Part shown: one piece after another, positions 1-8,725 of the stretch
Layout: each line of letters opens with the position of its first letter
Position numbering within the stretch: the first letter of the stretch is position 1
Assembly (NCBI RefSeq): GCF_003480315.1
Contig: NZ_QUIV01000017.1
Coordinates: 1-61,767, forward strand
From: Clostridium sp. AM33-3
GTDB taxonomy: Bacteria > Bacillota > Clostridia > Lachnospirales > Lachnospiraceae
DNA: 61,767 nt
Reading direction: 5' to 3'
The notes under the pieces: generated by a model
What the model saw: only the letters and a program-made list of their open reading frames with translations
What the model was told of the DNA's origin: nothing
Database searches by the model: none
Made by a program: the position numbers and the translations under genes

Positions 1-327
1 TATGAATATGACGAAGAAAAAAACTACAAAATGCTTCAGGAGCAATACTGGAATATGGGACACGAGCGTGGCAAGAGCGAGGGAATGGCCGAGGGAAGAG
101 CTGAGGGAAGAGCTGAAGGAAGAGCTGAAGGAAGAGCTGAGGGAGAACTTAAAGAAGCAATACGTTTGATCCTGATCAAAATCAAAAAACAACAGTCCCC
201 GGAACAAATTTCTGGTTTTTTGGAATTGGATCTGAATTTCGTAAAAGCAATCTGCCAGATTGCAGCTCCAATGGCACCGGATTACGATCTGGATAAAATT
301 TACGAAAAGTATCACGCTATAAAATAG
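1..327 (+). CDS. Rpn-family recombination-promoting nuclease / putative transposase, C-terminal part (runs in from the window edge)
   Basis: The reading frame is open from base 1, so the gene begins outside the window; the first internal Met is at 31. What remains is a charged linker (roughly residues 25-50 of the visible part) built from four EGRA repeats, followed by a helical tail of about 50 residues. This GxxEGxAEGxAEG linker followed by an amphipathic tail is typical of the C-terminus of Rpn/PD-(D/E)XK nuclease-family transposase-like proteins common in Lachnospiraceae; the nuclease domain itself is not visible here. The gene sits beside copy A of the structured repeat described below. 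The family call rests on the tail only. Confidence 0.6.
   Translation, partial: YEYDEEKNYKMLQEQYWNMGHERGKSEGMAEGRAEGRAEGRAEGRAEGELKEAIRLILIKIKKQQSPEQISGFLELDLNFVKAICQIAAPMAPDYDLDKIYEKYHAIK
91..138 (+). repeat. 12-bp tandem repeat inside the Rpn gene
   Basis: Four consecutive 12-bp units (gagggaagagct or gaaggaagagct) encode four EGRA tetrapeptides; a diverged unit flanks each side (79-90 and 139-150). Being in frame, gain or loss of a unit only lengthens or shortens the linker. Confidence 0.9.
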
Positions 328-354
328 ATATATTGCAATATAAATCACCATCCG

Positions 355-804
355 TAAAGTCCGAAGTTCCAGGCACACCATACAAGAAAATTCCAATGTG
401 TCTGCTTATTCTGCATGACTGCCCCGGAACTTCTGCTGTACTGGTTATTCTACGATAATAATAAACGCAGCCAGAACATTGCTGACGAAAGCCTGTAATC
501 CGACTTTTATCTGATAGTAGCGTTCTGGCTGCGTTTTCTTTTTATGGCAGAGTTAATATGGGCTGTAGTCGCTATTTTTCATAGCGAAGCCAATACAGCA
601 GAAAGTGAATGAGACCACCTTCCGGGATTTTCAGCATATCAGGTGTTTGCATCTTGAGCACACACGTCCGAATGTGGCGGATGTTAATACGACACAGGCG
701 AACGCGTGTTAGCGAGAGCAAGCAAACAACGATATGTGAAAATAGTAGGAAGGCGGTCTCTTTCACTTCCGGACCTTTATTCAGCTTTGTAACTCAAATT
801 TTTA
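355..804 (+). repeat. Structured intergenic repeat, copy A (shortened)
   Basis: This 450-bp gene-free stretch closely matches 25975-26595 (same orientation) and 46737-47313 (inverted). It holds a short, degenerate version of hairpin H1 (about 359-455), hairpin H2 at 463-536 with a perfect stem AAACGCAGCCAGAAC pairing with GTTCTGGCTGCGTTT, and hairpin H3 at about 600-770 whose arms read GAAAGTGAATGAGACC and GGTCTCTTTCACTTCC. It ends directly at the stop codon of ddh (805). About 200 bp of the H1 interior seen in copies B and C is missing. Short ORFs within it occur on both strands because of the palindromes and are not considered genes. Confidence 0.85.
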
Positions 805-1791
805 TTAGAGCATATGTGCCCGCAGTTCTTCCGCGCTCTTCGGGGACAGGTAAGCCGGTGCCACATCAAATACGGTCTTGCATCCGCTCATGCCCTCTTT
901 GTTCATGCGGCTGACTGCTCTTGCGTAAGCCACGATCACAGAACCGGTGAACTCCGGGTTGGAATCCAGCTTTAAGCTGTACTCAATGACATGCTTGTGC
1001 TCTTTCTCCATTCCGGTTACACCGGTACGGATCACCATGCCGCCGTGCGGCAGTCCGCTGTGGTCGCGCTTCATCTCTTCCTCGGTGATGAAGTGAACAG
1101 TGGTGTCGTAATCGGAGAAATAGTTCGGCATGGTCTTGATCTCGTTCTCGATCTTAGCCAGGTCTGCGCCTTCCTCAGCAACTACGAAGCACTCTCTGGT
1201 ATGTTTCTCTCTGGTGGTCAACTCCGGATTGGAACCGCTTCTGACTGCCTCGACAGCCTTCTCTACCGGGATGGTGTACTGTCTGCAGTCTTTTACACCC
1301 TCGATGCGGCGTACTGCGTCAGAATGTCCCTGGCTCACGCCCTTACCCCAGAAGGTGTAATCCTTGCCTTCCGGCAGCACGCAGTTTGCGTACAGGCGGT
1401 TTAAAGAAAACATGCCCGGATCCCAGCCGCAGGAAATCAGGCTGACCTTGCCTGCCTTCTTTGCTGCTGCGTCCACTGCCGCAAAATGTTCCGGAATTCT
1501 TGCGTGGGTGTCGAAGCTGTCTACCACGTTGTACATGGAAGCGTACTGCGGAGTCTGAACCGGAAGATCGGTTGCGCTTCCGCCGCAGAGGATCAGCACA
1601 TCCAACTCGTCCTGCATATGGGACAGCTCATCTGCCTGCAGAACCTTTACGCCTGCGGTGCGAACCTTTACGTTCTCCGGATTTCTGCGGGTGAAGACTG
1701 CCTTCAGCTCCATGTCATCATTCTGGGCAATGGCGCTCTCAACACCTTTTCCCAGATTGCCGTAACCTAAAATACCAACTCTGATGCTCAT
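805..1791 (-). CDS. ddh: meso-diaminopimelate dehydrogenase
   Basis: The 328-residue product matches meso-diaminopimelate D-dehydrogenase, the NADPH-dependent enzyme that makes meso-DAP from tetrahydrodipicolinate in one step for lysine and peptidoglycan synthesis. The N-terminus carries the Rossmann nucleotide-binding loop GYGNLGKG (residues 9-16); the substrate region contains SCGWDPGMFS, and the length is the family norm. The start has a good AGGAG site (complement of 1803-1809). It is the last gene of a run starting with the peptide transporter; its stop codon abuts repeat copy A. Confidence 0.93.
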   Translation of the reverse strand: MSIRVGILGYGNLGKGVESAIAQNDDMELKAVFTRRNPENVKVRTAGVKVLQADELSHMQDELDVLILCGGSATDLPVQTPQYASMYNVVDSFDTHARIPEHFAAVDAAAKKAGKVSLISCGWDPGMFSLNRLYANCVLPEGKDYTFWGKGVSQGHSDAVRRIEGVKDCRQYTIPVEKAVEAVRSGSNPELTTREKHTRECFVVAEEGADLAKIENEIKTMPNYFSDYDTTVHFITEEEMKRDHSGLPHGGMVIRTGVTGMEKEHKHVIEYSLKLDSNPEFTGSVIVAYARAVSRMNKEGMSGCKTVFDVAPAYLSPKSAEELRAHML

Positions 1792-1886
1792 AACTTTGTT
1801 CTCCTTTATTGTGTATATTCAAGGGCCATTTTTTAACGGTCCCTTTCTGGCTTTTCTCGTGATACCCTGTAATACTCTCCTGCGTC

Positions 1887-2966
1887 TTAGATCTGTGCGT
1901 CCTTTACATACCAGTAAAGAAGTTCTACACTGTCCACCACATCGCGGATATCGCAGACTTCATAGGAATGCACATAACGCATCGGGATCTGGATGCCGCC
2001 GCTCTTGATGCCGCCGTTTAAGGTCTGCATAAAGCTTGCGTCGGTAGCGCCTGCCGCATAGGCCTCGATCTGGTAGGGGATATCGTGTGCCTTTGCGATC
2101 TGCTTCATTTCACGGACAAGGTCCCGGTTTGCCAGGATACCGCCAACGCCGGCGCTCAGCTTATCCATCACCTTGATGGAGGTGCCGCGGCCCAGCTCGT
2201 TGATGTAGCGGCTCTCGGAAACCCCCGGAATGTCCACAGCCAGGCTCATGTCAAGCGCCAGGGCTACATCCGGTTTTAAGCGGGTGGCTGCCGCAATGGC
2301 GCCGCGGGCTCCCACCTCTTCCTGGGTGGAAAACAGGCCATAGATATCCGGTACATCCGCATCATCCTTTAAGAGCTTTAATACCTCTAACAGAATAAAT
2401 ACCAGTGCCCGGTCATCTAATGCCTTTGCGCCAATCCGGTGTTTTCCAAGGAAGATCACCGGATAGCAGATAGAAACGGAATTTCCTTCCTCGATTCCCA
2501 TCTCATATACTTCCTCACGGCTCTCCGCGCCCACTTCAATGTAAAACTCCTGTGCGGATTTCGGCATCTCAAAGCAGCGGTCCGGACGTCCCGGATGCAT
2601 GGACTGCACAATGCCGTCCACATGGCCGGTCTCCGTCTTAATGATCACATGCTTGCCGAAAAACTGCTGCGGCGCGATGCCGCCCAGAGTCTCTACCCAT
2701 AAAAATCCTTTGCTGTCGATGTGGCGGATGATAAGTCCGATCTCATCCATATGGGCTGCGATCAGCACGCTGCCCTTTTTATTTCCCTTCTTATACGCGA
2801 TGAGGTTTCCCATCACGTCATCGGAAAGCTCTACGTCACAGTCTGCCAGCTCTTTTCTTAACAGATCTGCCACTTCATCCTCGAACCCGGAAGGTCCCAC
2901 TGCGTCACACAGCGGTCCGATCAGGGCACGGAAATCCGCTTCAATCTGGCTTCTGTCCAGTTTCAT
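1887..2966 (-). CDS. M42-family metallo-aminopeptidase (glutamyl aminopeptidase / PepA-type)
   Basis: A 359-residue cytoplasmic aminopeptidase of family M42, expected to trim imported peptides with a dinuclear metal centre. Conserved residues are visible in order: His72 and Asp74 (AAHMDEIG), Asp184 (KALDDR), Glu216-Glu217 (STQEEVGARG), Asp239 (ALDMS) and His333 (YVHSYE). The start at 2966 is chosen over an upstream in-frame Met at 2999 because a GGAGG lies 9 nt before it. It follows the Opp-like transporter genes on the same strand, which fits peptide uptake followed by hydrolysis. Confidence 0.9.
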   Translation of the reverse strand: MKLDRSQIEADFRALIGPLCDAVGPSGFEDEVADLLRKELADCDVELSDDVMGNLIAYKKGNKKGSVLIAAHMDEIGLIIRHIDSKGFLWVETLGGIAPQQFFGKHVIIKTETGHVDGIVQSMHPGRPDRCFEMPKSAQEFYIEVGAESREEVYEMGIEEGNSVSICYPVIFLGKHRIGAKALDDRALVFILLEVLKLLKDDADVPDIYGLFSTQEEVGARGAIAAATRLKPDVALALDMSLAVDIPGVSESRYINELGRGTSIKVMDKLSAGVGGILANRDLVREMKQIAKAHDIPYQIEAYAAGATDASFMQTLNGGIKSGGIQIPMRYVHSYEVCDIRDVVDSVELLYWYVKDAQI

Positions 2967-3043
2967 AAATTGCTTCCTCCGTTTTTCTTCCAGTTCCAAA
3001 CAGCTTTTCCGTTCCTGGCCTCATGTTGCACAGACACCGGCAA

Positions 3044-3910
3044 TCAGCTGTTCTCCTTGTCCAGTTCATCATAGCACGCCTGATACGAAGAATCAAATGC
3101 TTCAAAATCCATTTTTTCTCCGATTTTCGGGATGCTGCTTAAGAGCAGCTTCGTGTAGTCATGCTTCGGATGGGAAAATATCTCATCTCTGGTTCCCTCT
3201 TCCACCACATGGCCACGATACATGACCATCACACGATCTGCAATGTGCTTGACCACACCAAGATCGTGAGAGATGAAAATATAGGAAATATTTAACTTCT
3301 GCTGAAGCTCCTTTAACAGATTGATGATCTTCGCCTGCACGGATACATCCAGCGCAGACACCGGCTCATCGCAGATGATGATCTCCGGCTTTAAGATGAT
3401 GGCCCGGGCAATGCCGATCCGCTGGCGCTGTCCGCCGGAAAACTCATGCGGATAGCGGTCCGCAAAGTCCCGGTTCAGGCCGACCAGCTCCATGGTGTCC
3501 AGGATCAGTTTTTCCCGCTCTTCCTCTGTCTTATAGCAGTGCTCGATATCCACCGGTTCCCCGATGATATCCCGCACCGTCATACGCGGATTTAAGGAGC
3601 TGTAGGGATCCTGAAAGATCATCTTGATATTTCTGCGGGCTTTTTTCAGCTCCTCGCCCTTCAATTTCAGGAAATCCTGTCCCTTTAAGATGACCTCACC
3701 GGAAGTCGGCTCCGTCACGCGGATCAGGGATTTCACGGTGGTAGATTTGCCGCAGCCGCTCTCGCCTACAATGGCCAGCGTCTCACCGCGGTGCAGGGTA
3801 AAGCTGACGCCGTCCACGGATTTTACATATTCCTTTTCCCCGAACAGTCCCTTTCTTCCCACCATATAATATTTCTTTAAATTCTTTACCTGAAGGATCG
3901 TCTCACTCAT
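3044..3910 (-). CDS. oppF: Oligopeptide/dipeptide ABC transporter ATPase (OppF/DppF type)
   Basis: This 288-residue ATPase has a Walker [10 protein letters not shown] (residues 49-57), the ABC signature SGGQRQRIG and a Walker B ending CDEPVSALD. It would be one of the two ATPases that power peptide import at the cytoplasmic face. The start codon overlaps the stop of the preceding ATPase gene by 4 bp (3907-3910, ATGA), implying translational coupling. Substrate class (oligopeptide, dipeptide or nickel) cannot be told from sequence alone, but the neighbouring aminopeptidase favours peptides. Confidence 0.92.
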   Translation of the reverse strand: MSETILQVKNLKKYYMVGRKGLFGEKEYVKSVDGVSFTLHRGETLAIVGESGCGKSTTVKSLIRVTEPTSGEVILKGQDFLKLKGEELKKARRNIKMIFQDPYSSLNPRMTVRDIIGEPVDIEHCYKTEEEREKLILDTMELVGLNRDFADRYPHEFSGGQRQRIGIARAIILKPEIIICDEPVSALDVSVQAKIINLLKELQQKLNISYIFISHDLGVVKHIADRVMVMYRGHVVEEGTRDEIFSHPKHDYTKLLLSSIPKIGEKMDFEAFDSSYQACYDELDKENS

Positions 3911-4920
3911 GCCTGCGCTCCTCCCTTGCTTTGACTCTCAGTGTGTTTTTTATTGTCCTCATACAAAAAGCATCGCACCAGATGACCGCTGTTTTCCACG
4001 AGCTCCGGGCGTTCATTTCTGCACTGCTCAGTTGCATGGGCACAGCGCGGGGAAAAGATACAGCCCTTTGGCAGATCATAAAGCATCGGTACATTGCCCG
4101 GAATGCTGAGCAGGGTGTCTTTTTCTTCATCAAGACGCGGGATGGCTGCCTGCAGTCCCTGGGTATAGGGGTGTTCCGGCTCCGTAAAGATTTTTTCCCC
4201 TTCGGCGTACTCTACCAGCTGGCCCGCATACATGACTGCAACGCGGTCTGCCATCTGGGAGATGACGCCCATATCATGACTGATGAAGATAACCGATGTG
4301 CCGGTCTCCTTCTGCAGACGGCGGATCAGTCCCAGGATCTGGGCCTGCACCGTAACATCCAGCGCCGTGGTCGGCTCGTCACAGATTAGCAGCCTCGGTC
4401 TGCAGATCAGCGCCATGGCAATCATGATGCGCTGGCGCATACCGCCGGAAAGCTGAGCCGGGACCTCGGAAAACACCTTTTCCGGGCGGGCAATGCCAAC
4501 GGAACGGATCATGGCAAGAGCACGCTCCTTTGCCTCTGCCTTATTCATTTTCTCATGGGAGGTAATGGTCTCCACAATCTGGCGTCCGCAGGTCATCAGC
4601 GGGTTTAAGCTGGTCATTGGCTCCTGGAAGATCATGGAGATACCGGTTCCCCGGATCCTGCGCAGATCCTTTTTTTTCATGCCCACCAGTTCCTGTCCCT
4701 CAAACTGAATACTGCCTCCGGTCACCTTTCCCGGATGAGCCACCAGTCCCATGATGGCAGAAGCCAGCATACTCTTTCCGCAGCCACTCTCACCCACGAT
4801 GCCAAGGGTTTCCCCCGCTTTCAGTGTAAGACTTAAACGGTCGATGACCGGAAGCTCGCCGCGGTCGGTAAACAGCCGCACATCCAGATCTTTAATTATA
4901 AGAATGTTTTCGTTTTCCAT
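3907..4920 (-). CDS. oppD: Oligopeptide/dipeptide ABC transporter ATPase (OppD/DppD type)
   Basis: A 337-residue partner ATPase with Walker A GESGCGKS (43-50), signature LSGGMRQRI, Walker [13 protein letters not shown] and the C-terminal oligopeptide-transporter extension with the cysteine pattern [15 protein letters not shown]. The start at 4920 (MENEN) is preferred over a Met 18 codons upstream because it has an AAAGGA site and the family's usual N-terminus. It lies 13 bp after the permease gene and overlaps the next ATPase gene by 4 bp. Confidence 0.92.
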   Translation of the reverse strand: MENENILIIKDLDVRLFTDRGELPVIDRLSLTLKAGETLGIVGESGCGKSMLASAIMGLVAHPGKVTGGSIQFEGQELVGMKKKDLRRIRGTGISMIFQEPMTSLNPLMTCGRQIVETITSHEKMNKAEAKERALAMIRSVGIARPEKVFSEVPAQLSGGMRQRIMIAMALICRPRLLICDEPTTALDVTVQAQILGLIRRLQKETGTSVIFISHDMGVISQMADRVAVMYAGQLVEYAEGEKIFTEPEHPYTQGLQAAIPRLDEEKDTLLSIPGNVPMLYDLPKGCIFSPRCAHATEQCRNERPELVENSGHLVRCFLYEDNKKHTESQSKGGAQA

Positions 4921-4933
4921 GTCGTCTTCCTTT

Positions 4934-5782
4934 CTATTTGCGCAGTTTCGGATCCAGCACATCCCGCAGGCCATCGCCCAGGGTATTGAAGGCGATCACG
5001 GTGAGAATGATGCAGAGTCCCGGAAACAGGCTGTAGTAGGTGTTGGTACGGATGAAGGTCTGGGCGCCGGAGATCATGGAGCCCCAGCTTGCGGTCGGGC
5101 TCGGCACGCCAAGTCCCAGATAGCTTAAGCTGGCCTCAGTCAGGATCGCGGACGGGATGCCCAGGGTACAGGACACGATCAGCATTGGGATACAGTTTGG
5201 GAATAAGTGCTTTAAAATAATGCGCAGGCTGCTTCCGCCGTCAATTCGGCAAGCCTGAATATATTCCTGCTCCTTGAGCTGCAGGACTGTGCCGCGGATC
5301 AGCCGGGCCGTATTGGCCCAGGATAAAAATCCCAGAGTCAGATACAGATTCATAAGGCCGGATCCCAATGCATACATGAGGGCCATGGCAAACAGCAGCG
5401 CCGGGAAGCTGGAAAACACCTGGATCAGAAAAGAAATCACATCGTCTACCTTCTTCCCGAAATAACCGGCGCACACACCCATAAAATAGCCGATCACAGA
5501 GGCGATCAGCTGGGAGACCAGGCCGACGCTTAAGGATACCCGGCAGCCGTAGAGACAGCGTGTCAGAATATCACGGCCAAATTCATCGGTACCAAACAGA
5601 TGCTCAGCGCTTGGAAACAGCAGCTTGTCTGCCAGTACCTGCTTATTCGGGTCATATGGAGTGAGAGCCGGTGCCAGGATCGCAGATACGGTCAGGATCA
5701 CCAGGATCAGGAGAGACAGTACCGCCAGCTTGTTTTTCCAGAACAGCTTTAAGCTCTCGGAATAATAATTCTTTTTTCTCAT
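4934..5782 (-). CDS. oppC: Peptide ABC transporter permease (OppC/DppC type)
   Basis: The 282-residue membrane protein has the OppC layout: a short basic N-terminus, one TM helix (about residues 18-38), the TPYDPN and FGTDEFGRDILTR loop, then a five-helix core with the EAA-like coupling motif near ACRIDGGSSLRIIL. It would form half of the membrane channel with the adjacent OppB-type permease, whose gene ends 3 bp upstream. Confidence 0.92.
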   Translation of the reverse strand: MRKKNYYSESLKLFWKNKLAVLSLLILVILTVSAILAPALTPYDPNKQVLADKLLFPSAEHLFGTDEFGRDILTRCLYGCRVSLSVGLVSQLIASVIGYFMGVCAGYFGKKVDDVISFLIQVFSSFPALLFAMALMYALGSGLMNLYLTLGFLSWANTARLIRGTVLQLKEQEYIQACRIDGGSSLRIILKHLFPNCIPMLIVSCTLGIPSAILTEASLSYLGLGVPSPTASWGSMISGAQTFIRTNTYYSLFPGLCIILTVIAFNTLGDGLRDVLDPKLRK

Positions 5783-5785
5783 CAG

Positions 5786-6715
5786 CTATTCTCCTTTCGT
5801 CAGGCGGATGTTCGGGTTGATGACCGCGTACAGAATATCCACGATAAAGTAGATCAGGACACAGATTGCCGCCACATAGATCACGCCGCCCTGCACCAGC
5901 GGAATATCCCTGCGGTGGATTGCATCGATCAAAAGCTTACCAATTCCAGGAATGTTGAACACGTTCTCGGTGATCATGGAACCGGTCAGGAGTGCGCCGA
6001 TATCCGTACCGATCACGGTGATGATCGGTACCAGAGCATTCTGGAAAATATGGATCAGGATGATGCGCCAGGAATACAGTCCCTTTGCGTAAGCAGTCTT
6101 GACAAAATCCTGACCGGTCACCTCCAGCATGCTGGCACGGGTAATGCGGGCAATAGATGCCGCATAGCGCACACCCAGGGCCGCAGACGGAAGCACATAG
6201 CCGATCGGACTCTTTACGCCGGATACCGGAAAAATGTCAAAACGCAGTCCTACATAAATCTGAAGAATGATTGCTACCCAGAACGATGGGGCAGAAATTC
6301 CCAGGGCGGAAAGACTCATGAGAATCCTATCCAGCGGACGGTCATGATAAACAGCCGCCAGAATGCCGGTAGTCAGCCCCACGATCAGCGCCACGATGTA
6401 CGCTGCGGTAGCCATGATGACCGTGTAATGGAATGCCTGCAGGATCAGGGTAATAACCGGTTTTTTCTGAAAATAACTGGTTCCCATGTCTCCGTGCAGA
6501 AGATCTTTCAGCCAGTTGAAATACTGGACCGGAAGCGGGGTGTCGAGTCCCATCTGTGCCTTCACCTGGGCGATCTTGTCTGCATCCGCAAACTCACCCA
6601 GCATTGCCGCTACCGGGTCACCCGGGATCACATTCAGGATAAAAAATGTGATCAGGGAGATGGAAAAAATAATGCCGACAGCCAGGGCCGCCCGCTTTAT
6701 GATATATCGGATCAA
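5786..6715 (-). CDS. oppB: Peptide ABC transporter permease (OppB/DppB type), TTG start
   Basis: The 310-residue product starts MIRYIIKRAAL, as in OppB/DppB proteins, but the codon is TTG at 6715; it is preceded by GGAGG at 7-nt spacing, while the nearest upstream ATG in frame (6781) lies inside the terminator-like palindrome. TM1 (about 8-28) is followed by NVIPGDPVAAMLG and a coupling loop near TAYAKGLYSWRII. It is the first permease gene after the binding-protein gene. Confidence 0.9.
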   Translation of the reverse strand: MIRYIIKRAALAVGIIFSISLITFFILNVIPGDPVAAMLGEFADADKIAQVKAQMGLDTPLPVQYFNWLKDLLHGDMGTSYFQKKPVITLILQAFHYTVIMATAAYIVALIVGLTTGILAAVYHDRPLDRILMSLSALGISAPSFWVAIILQIYVGLRFDIFPVSGVKSPIGYVLPSAALGVRYAASIARITRASMLEVTGQDFVKTAYAKGLYSWRIILIHIFQNALVPIITVIGTDIGALLTGSMITENVFNIPGIGKLLIDAIHRRDIPLVQGGVIYVAAICVLIYFIVDILYAVINPNIRLTKGE

Positions 6716-6755
6716 GCGATCTCCTCCTTTGTTTTTAAGTGATTGAAACAGAAAA

Positions 6756-6779
6756 GGGAGTCCGGCATGCCGGACTCCC
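6756..6779 (-). terminator. Perfect 24-bp palindrome between binding-protein and permease genes
   Basis: gggagtccggca is followed by its exact complement; on the minus strand it is followed by TTTTCTGTTT. It lies 41 bp upstream of the oppB start and 28 bp after the binding-protein stop. Such intercistronic stem-loops commonly terminate part of the transcripts or protect the upstream message, so that binding protein exceeds permease. Confidence 0.75.
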
Positions 6780-6806
6780 ACGCGCCGGAGCGCTTTTTGA
6801 TTTCAC

Positions 6807-8456
6807 TTACTGATTCTGTGCTGCGGTATCTACATCCACATTCCAGAAATGATAGATCAGGTTGCCCACCTTGTAGTTCTTCACATACGGTTTTGCGATG
6901 AACTGGGACTGCGGATAATACAGCGGGATGCATGCGTAATCTTCCTGGGACAGGATCTTATCTGCCTCTTTGTACATATCTGCACGAGCAGTCTCGTCGG
7001 TAGACTTTCTTGCCTCATCCAGGAGCTTGTCAAAATCTTCGTTCTTGTAGAATACACCCTGTGCGTCAGATCTGTTGGAATAGAAGTAGTTGTACATCTG
7101 GAAATCTCCATCCGGATACAGCGCATTCCAGGTAGTGCCGGTCATCGGGATCTTTCCTGCGGTTCTGTCAGAGTTGTAGGTTGCGTTATCGACCACAGTC
7201 AGCTCCATGTTGATGCCAACCTCAGCCAGATAACCCTGAATGGCGGAAAATACAGCCTGGTCAGCCTGACGGACCTCTGCGTTGATCGTGAAGCCGTCTG
7301 CGTAACCGGCCTCTGCCAGGAGTGCCTTTGCCTGCTCCGGATCATACTCGTATACGGAGAGAGAATCGTCATGTCCAGGAATGCCGTTATTTAAGTAAGA
7401 GGTAGCCGGAATACCTGCTCCGTTTAACACTGCGCTGACCAGCTCCTCACGGTTGATGGCCAGAGAGATAGCCTTTCTTACGTTCACATCACTTAAGTAC
7501 TGATCCTTTAAGTTCATGGAGATAAAGGAGGTACCAAGCGGATGGTAAGCGGTGATCTCATCTGCATAGTTTGTCTCGTACTGGCTTAACAGGCTTGCAT
7601 TTAAGTCTGCCAGGTCAATATCACCATTCTCGTATGCGATCAGCTTGGTCTGGTCATCATCGTAGAAGATGATATCCAGCTCGTCTAAGTTTACCTCACC
7701 GCCGTGGTAATCCTCATTCTTTACAAGAACAACCTGGGTGGTATCATCGTTTTCTGCAATCTTGTACGGACCGGTACCGATCAGATCGGTGCCAAGGCCC
7801 CAGTTCTCACCGGCTGCGGTACATGCGTCCTCCGGGAAGATATCTGCGTAGGAAGTACCAATGTTCTTTACAAACGGTGCAAATGGATACTCGAGCGTGA
7901 TGTTGAAGTGATAATCATCCACGATCTCAAAGCCGGCCAGCTCGGTAGCACTTCCTGCCAGCATATCCTGTGCGCCTTTGATCATGTTGAAGTAAGCAGT
8001 GCTCTTTGCTGCGGTAGCCGGAGTAAACATACGCTCAAAGGTGAATTTGACATCCTTACTGGTCAGCTCGGTGCCGTTGGTGAAGTGTACGCCCTGCTTT
8101 AACTCAAAGCTGTAGGTCAGCCCGTCGTCAGAAACTGTTGGGAAATCGGTGATCAGCACCGGCTCCTCGTTGTTATCATCGTCAAAGCGAAGCAGGCTCT
8201 CCGTTACCTCATCTGCGATGGATGCCGCTCTGGAACTGGTAGAGGTCTGCATATCCAGACCATCTCCTGCGTTTGCCTGTCCAAAACGCAGCACCTTCTT
8301 TGCGCCCTCCCCGCCTGCGCTCTCAGAACTGCTTTCTGCTGCAGCGCTGTTCTGATCTGCTGCTGCAGTACTCTCAGAAGTCTTGCCTCCGCAGCCGCTT
8401 AAAGCCAGGGCTGCAACACTGGCGGATACCAGAGCCGTTAAAAATTTCTTTCTCAT
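6807..8456 (-). CDS. Peptide ABC transporter substrate-binding lipoprotein (SBP family 5)
   Basis: A 549-residue exported lipoprotein: signal peptide MRKKFLTALVSA..., lipobox LSGC with the modified Cys near residue 21, a serine/glutamate/alanine-rich linker, then the family-5 fold (DGLTYSFELKQGVHFTNG). It would capture peptides outside the membrane for the transporter encoded immediately downstream. The start at 8456 has a GAGGAG site; the much longer open frame upstream runs through a tRNA gene and is not used. Confidence 0.93.
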   Translation of the reverse strand: MRKKFLTALVSASVAALALSGCGGKTSESTAAADQNSAAAESSSESAGGEGAKKVLRFGQANAGDGLDMQTSTSSRAASIADEVTESLLRFDDDNNEEPVLITDFPTVSDDGLTYSFELKQGVHFTNGTELTSKDVKFTFERMFTPATAAKSTAYFNMIKGAQDMLAGSATELAGFEIVDDYHFNITLEYPFAPFVKNIGTSYADIFPEDACTAAGENWGLGTDLIGTGPYKIAENDDTTQVVLVKNEDYHGGEVNLDELDIIFYDDDQTKLIAYENGDIDLADLNASLLSQYETNYADEITAYHPLGTSFISMNLKDQYLSDVNVRKAISLAINREELVSAVLNGAGIPATSYLNNGIPGHDDSLSVYEYDPEQAKALLAEAGYADGFTINAEVRQADQAVFSAIQGYLAEVGINMELTVVDNATYNSDRTAGKIPMTGTTWNALYPDGDFQMYNYFYSNRSDAQGVFYKNEDFDKLLDEARKSTDETARADMYKEADKILSQEDYACIPLYYPQSQFIAKPYVKNYKVGNLIYHFWNVDVDTAAQNQ

Positions 8457-8491
8457 AATATTTCTCCTCTCTTGTAGAACTATGATGAAAC

Positions 8492-8530
8492 AAAAAACCG
8501 GAACTCCCGGAGATCCGGGGAATTCCGGTT
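8492..8530 (-). terminator. Terminator of tRNA-Ser
   Basis: On the minus strand AACCGGAA...TTCCGGTT with an inner CCCGGA/TCCGGG helix is followed by TTTT. It directly follows the tRNA and precedes the binding-protein gene's ribosome site, so it separates the two units. Confidence 0.8.
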
Positions 8531-8536
8531 GCTTTA

Positions 8537-8624
8537 CGGAGATAGAGAGATTTGAACTCTCGCGCCGGTTGCCCGACCTACCGCATTTCGAGTGCGGACC
8601 CTTCAGCCACTTGGGTATATCTCC
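8537..8624 (-). tRNA. tRNA-Ser (anticodon CGA)
   Basis: An 88-nt cloverleaf with acceptor GGAGATA/TATCTCC, anticodon stem CCGCA/TGCGG around loop CTCGAAA (anticodon CGA, reads UCG), a long variable arm typical of serine tRNAs, and T-loop TTCAAAT. No CCA is encoded. Confidence 0.95.
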
Positions 8625-8725
8625 ATTTGTCACCTGTACTGTAACACTGTAACGCAGTAACTCATGTATTATACACGAAAAATGGCCGGTTGTAAATATT
8701 TCTGTCTCTATTTTTAAAGGAATTC

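Noticed and set aside
91..138. Tandem repeat as a possible CRISPR or regulatory array
   Set aside because: The units are 12 bp, contiguous and in frame, and encode a protein linker.
572..914. Short ORFs on both strands in repeat copies A, B and C (for example around 609-914, 26398-26580 and 46731-46919)
   Set aside because: They arise in the arms of the palindromic hairpin H3, read on both strands, have no ribosome sites and differ in length between copies; the shared text reflects the DNA repeat.
8457..8633. N-terminal extension of the peptide-binding protein
   Set aside because: It is translated through a tRNA-Ser gene and its terminator; the lipoprotein signal peptide begins at 8456.
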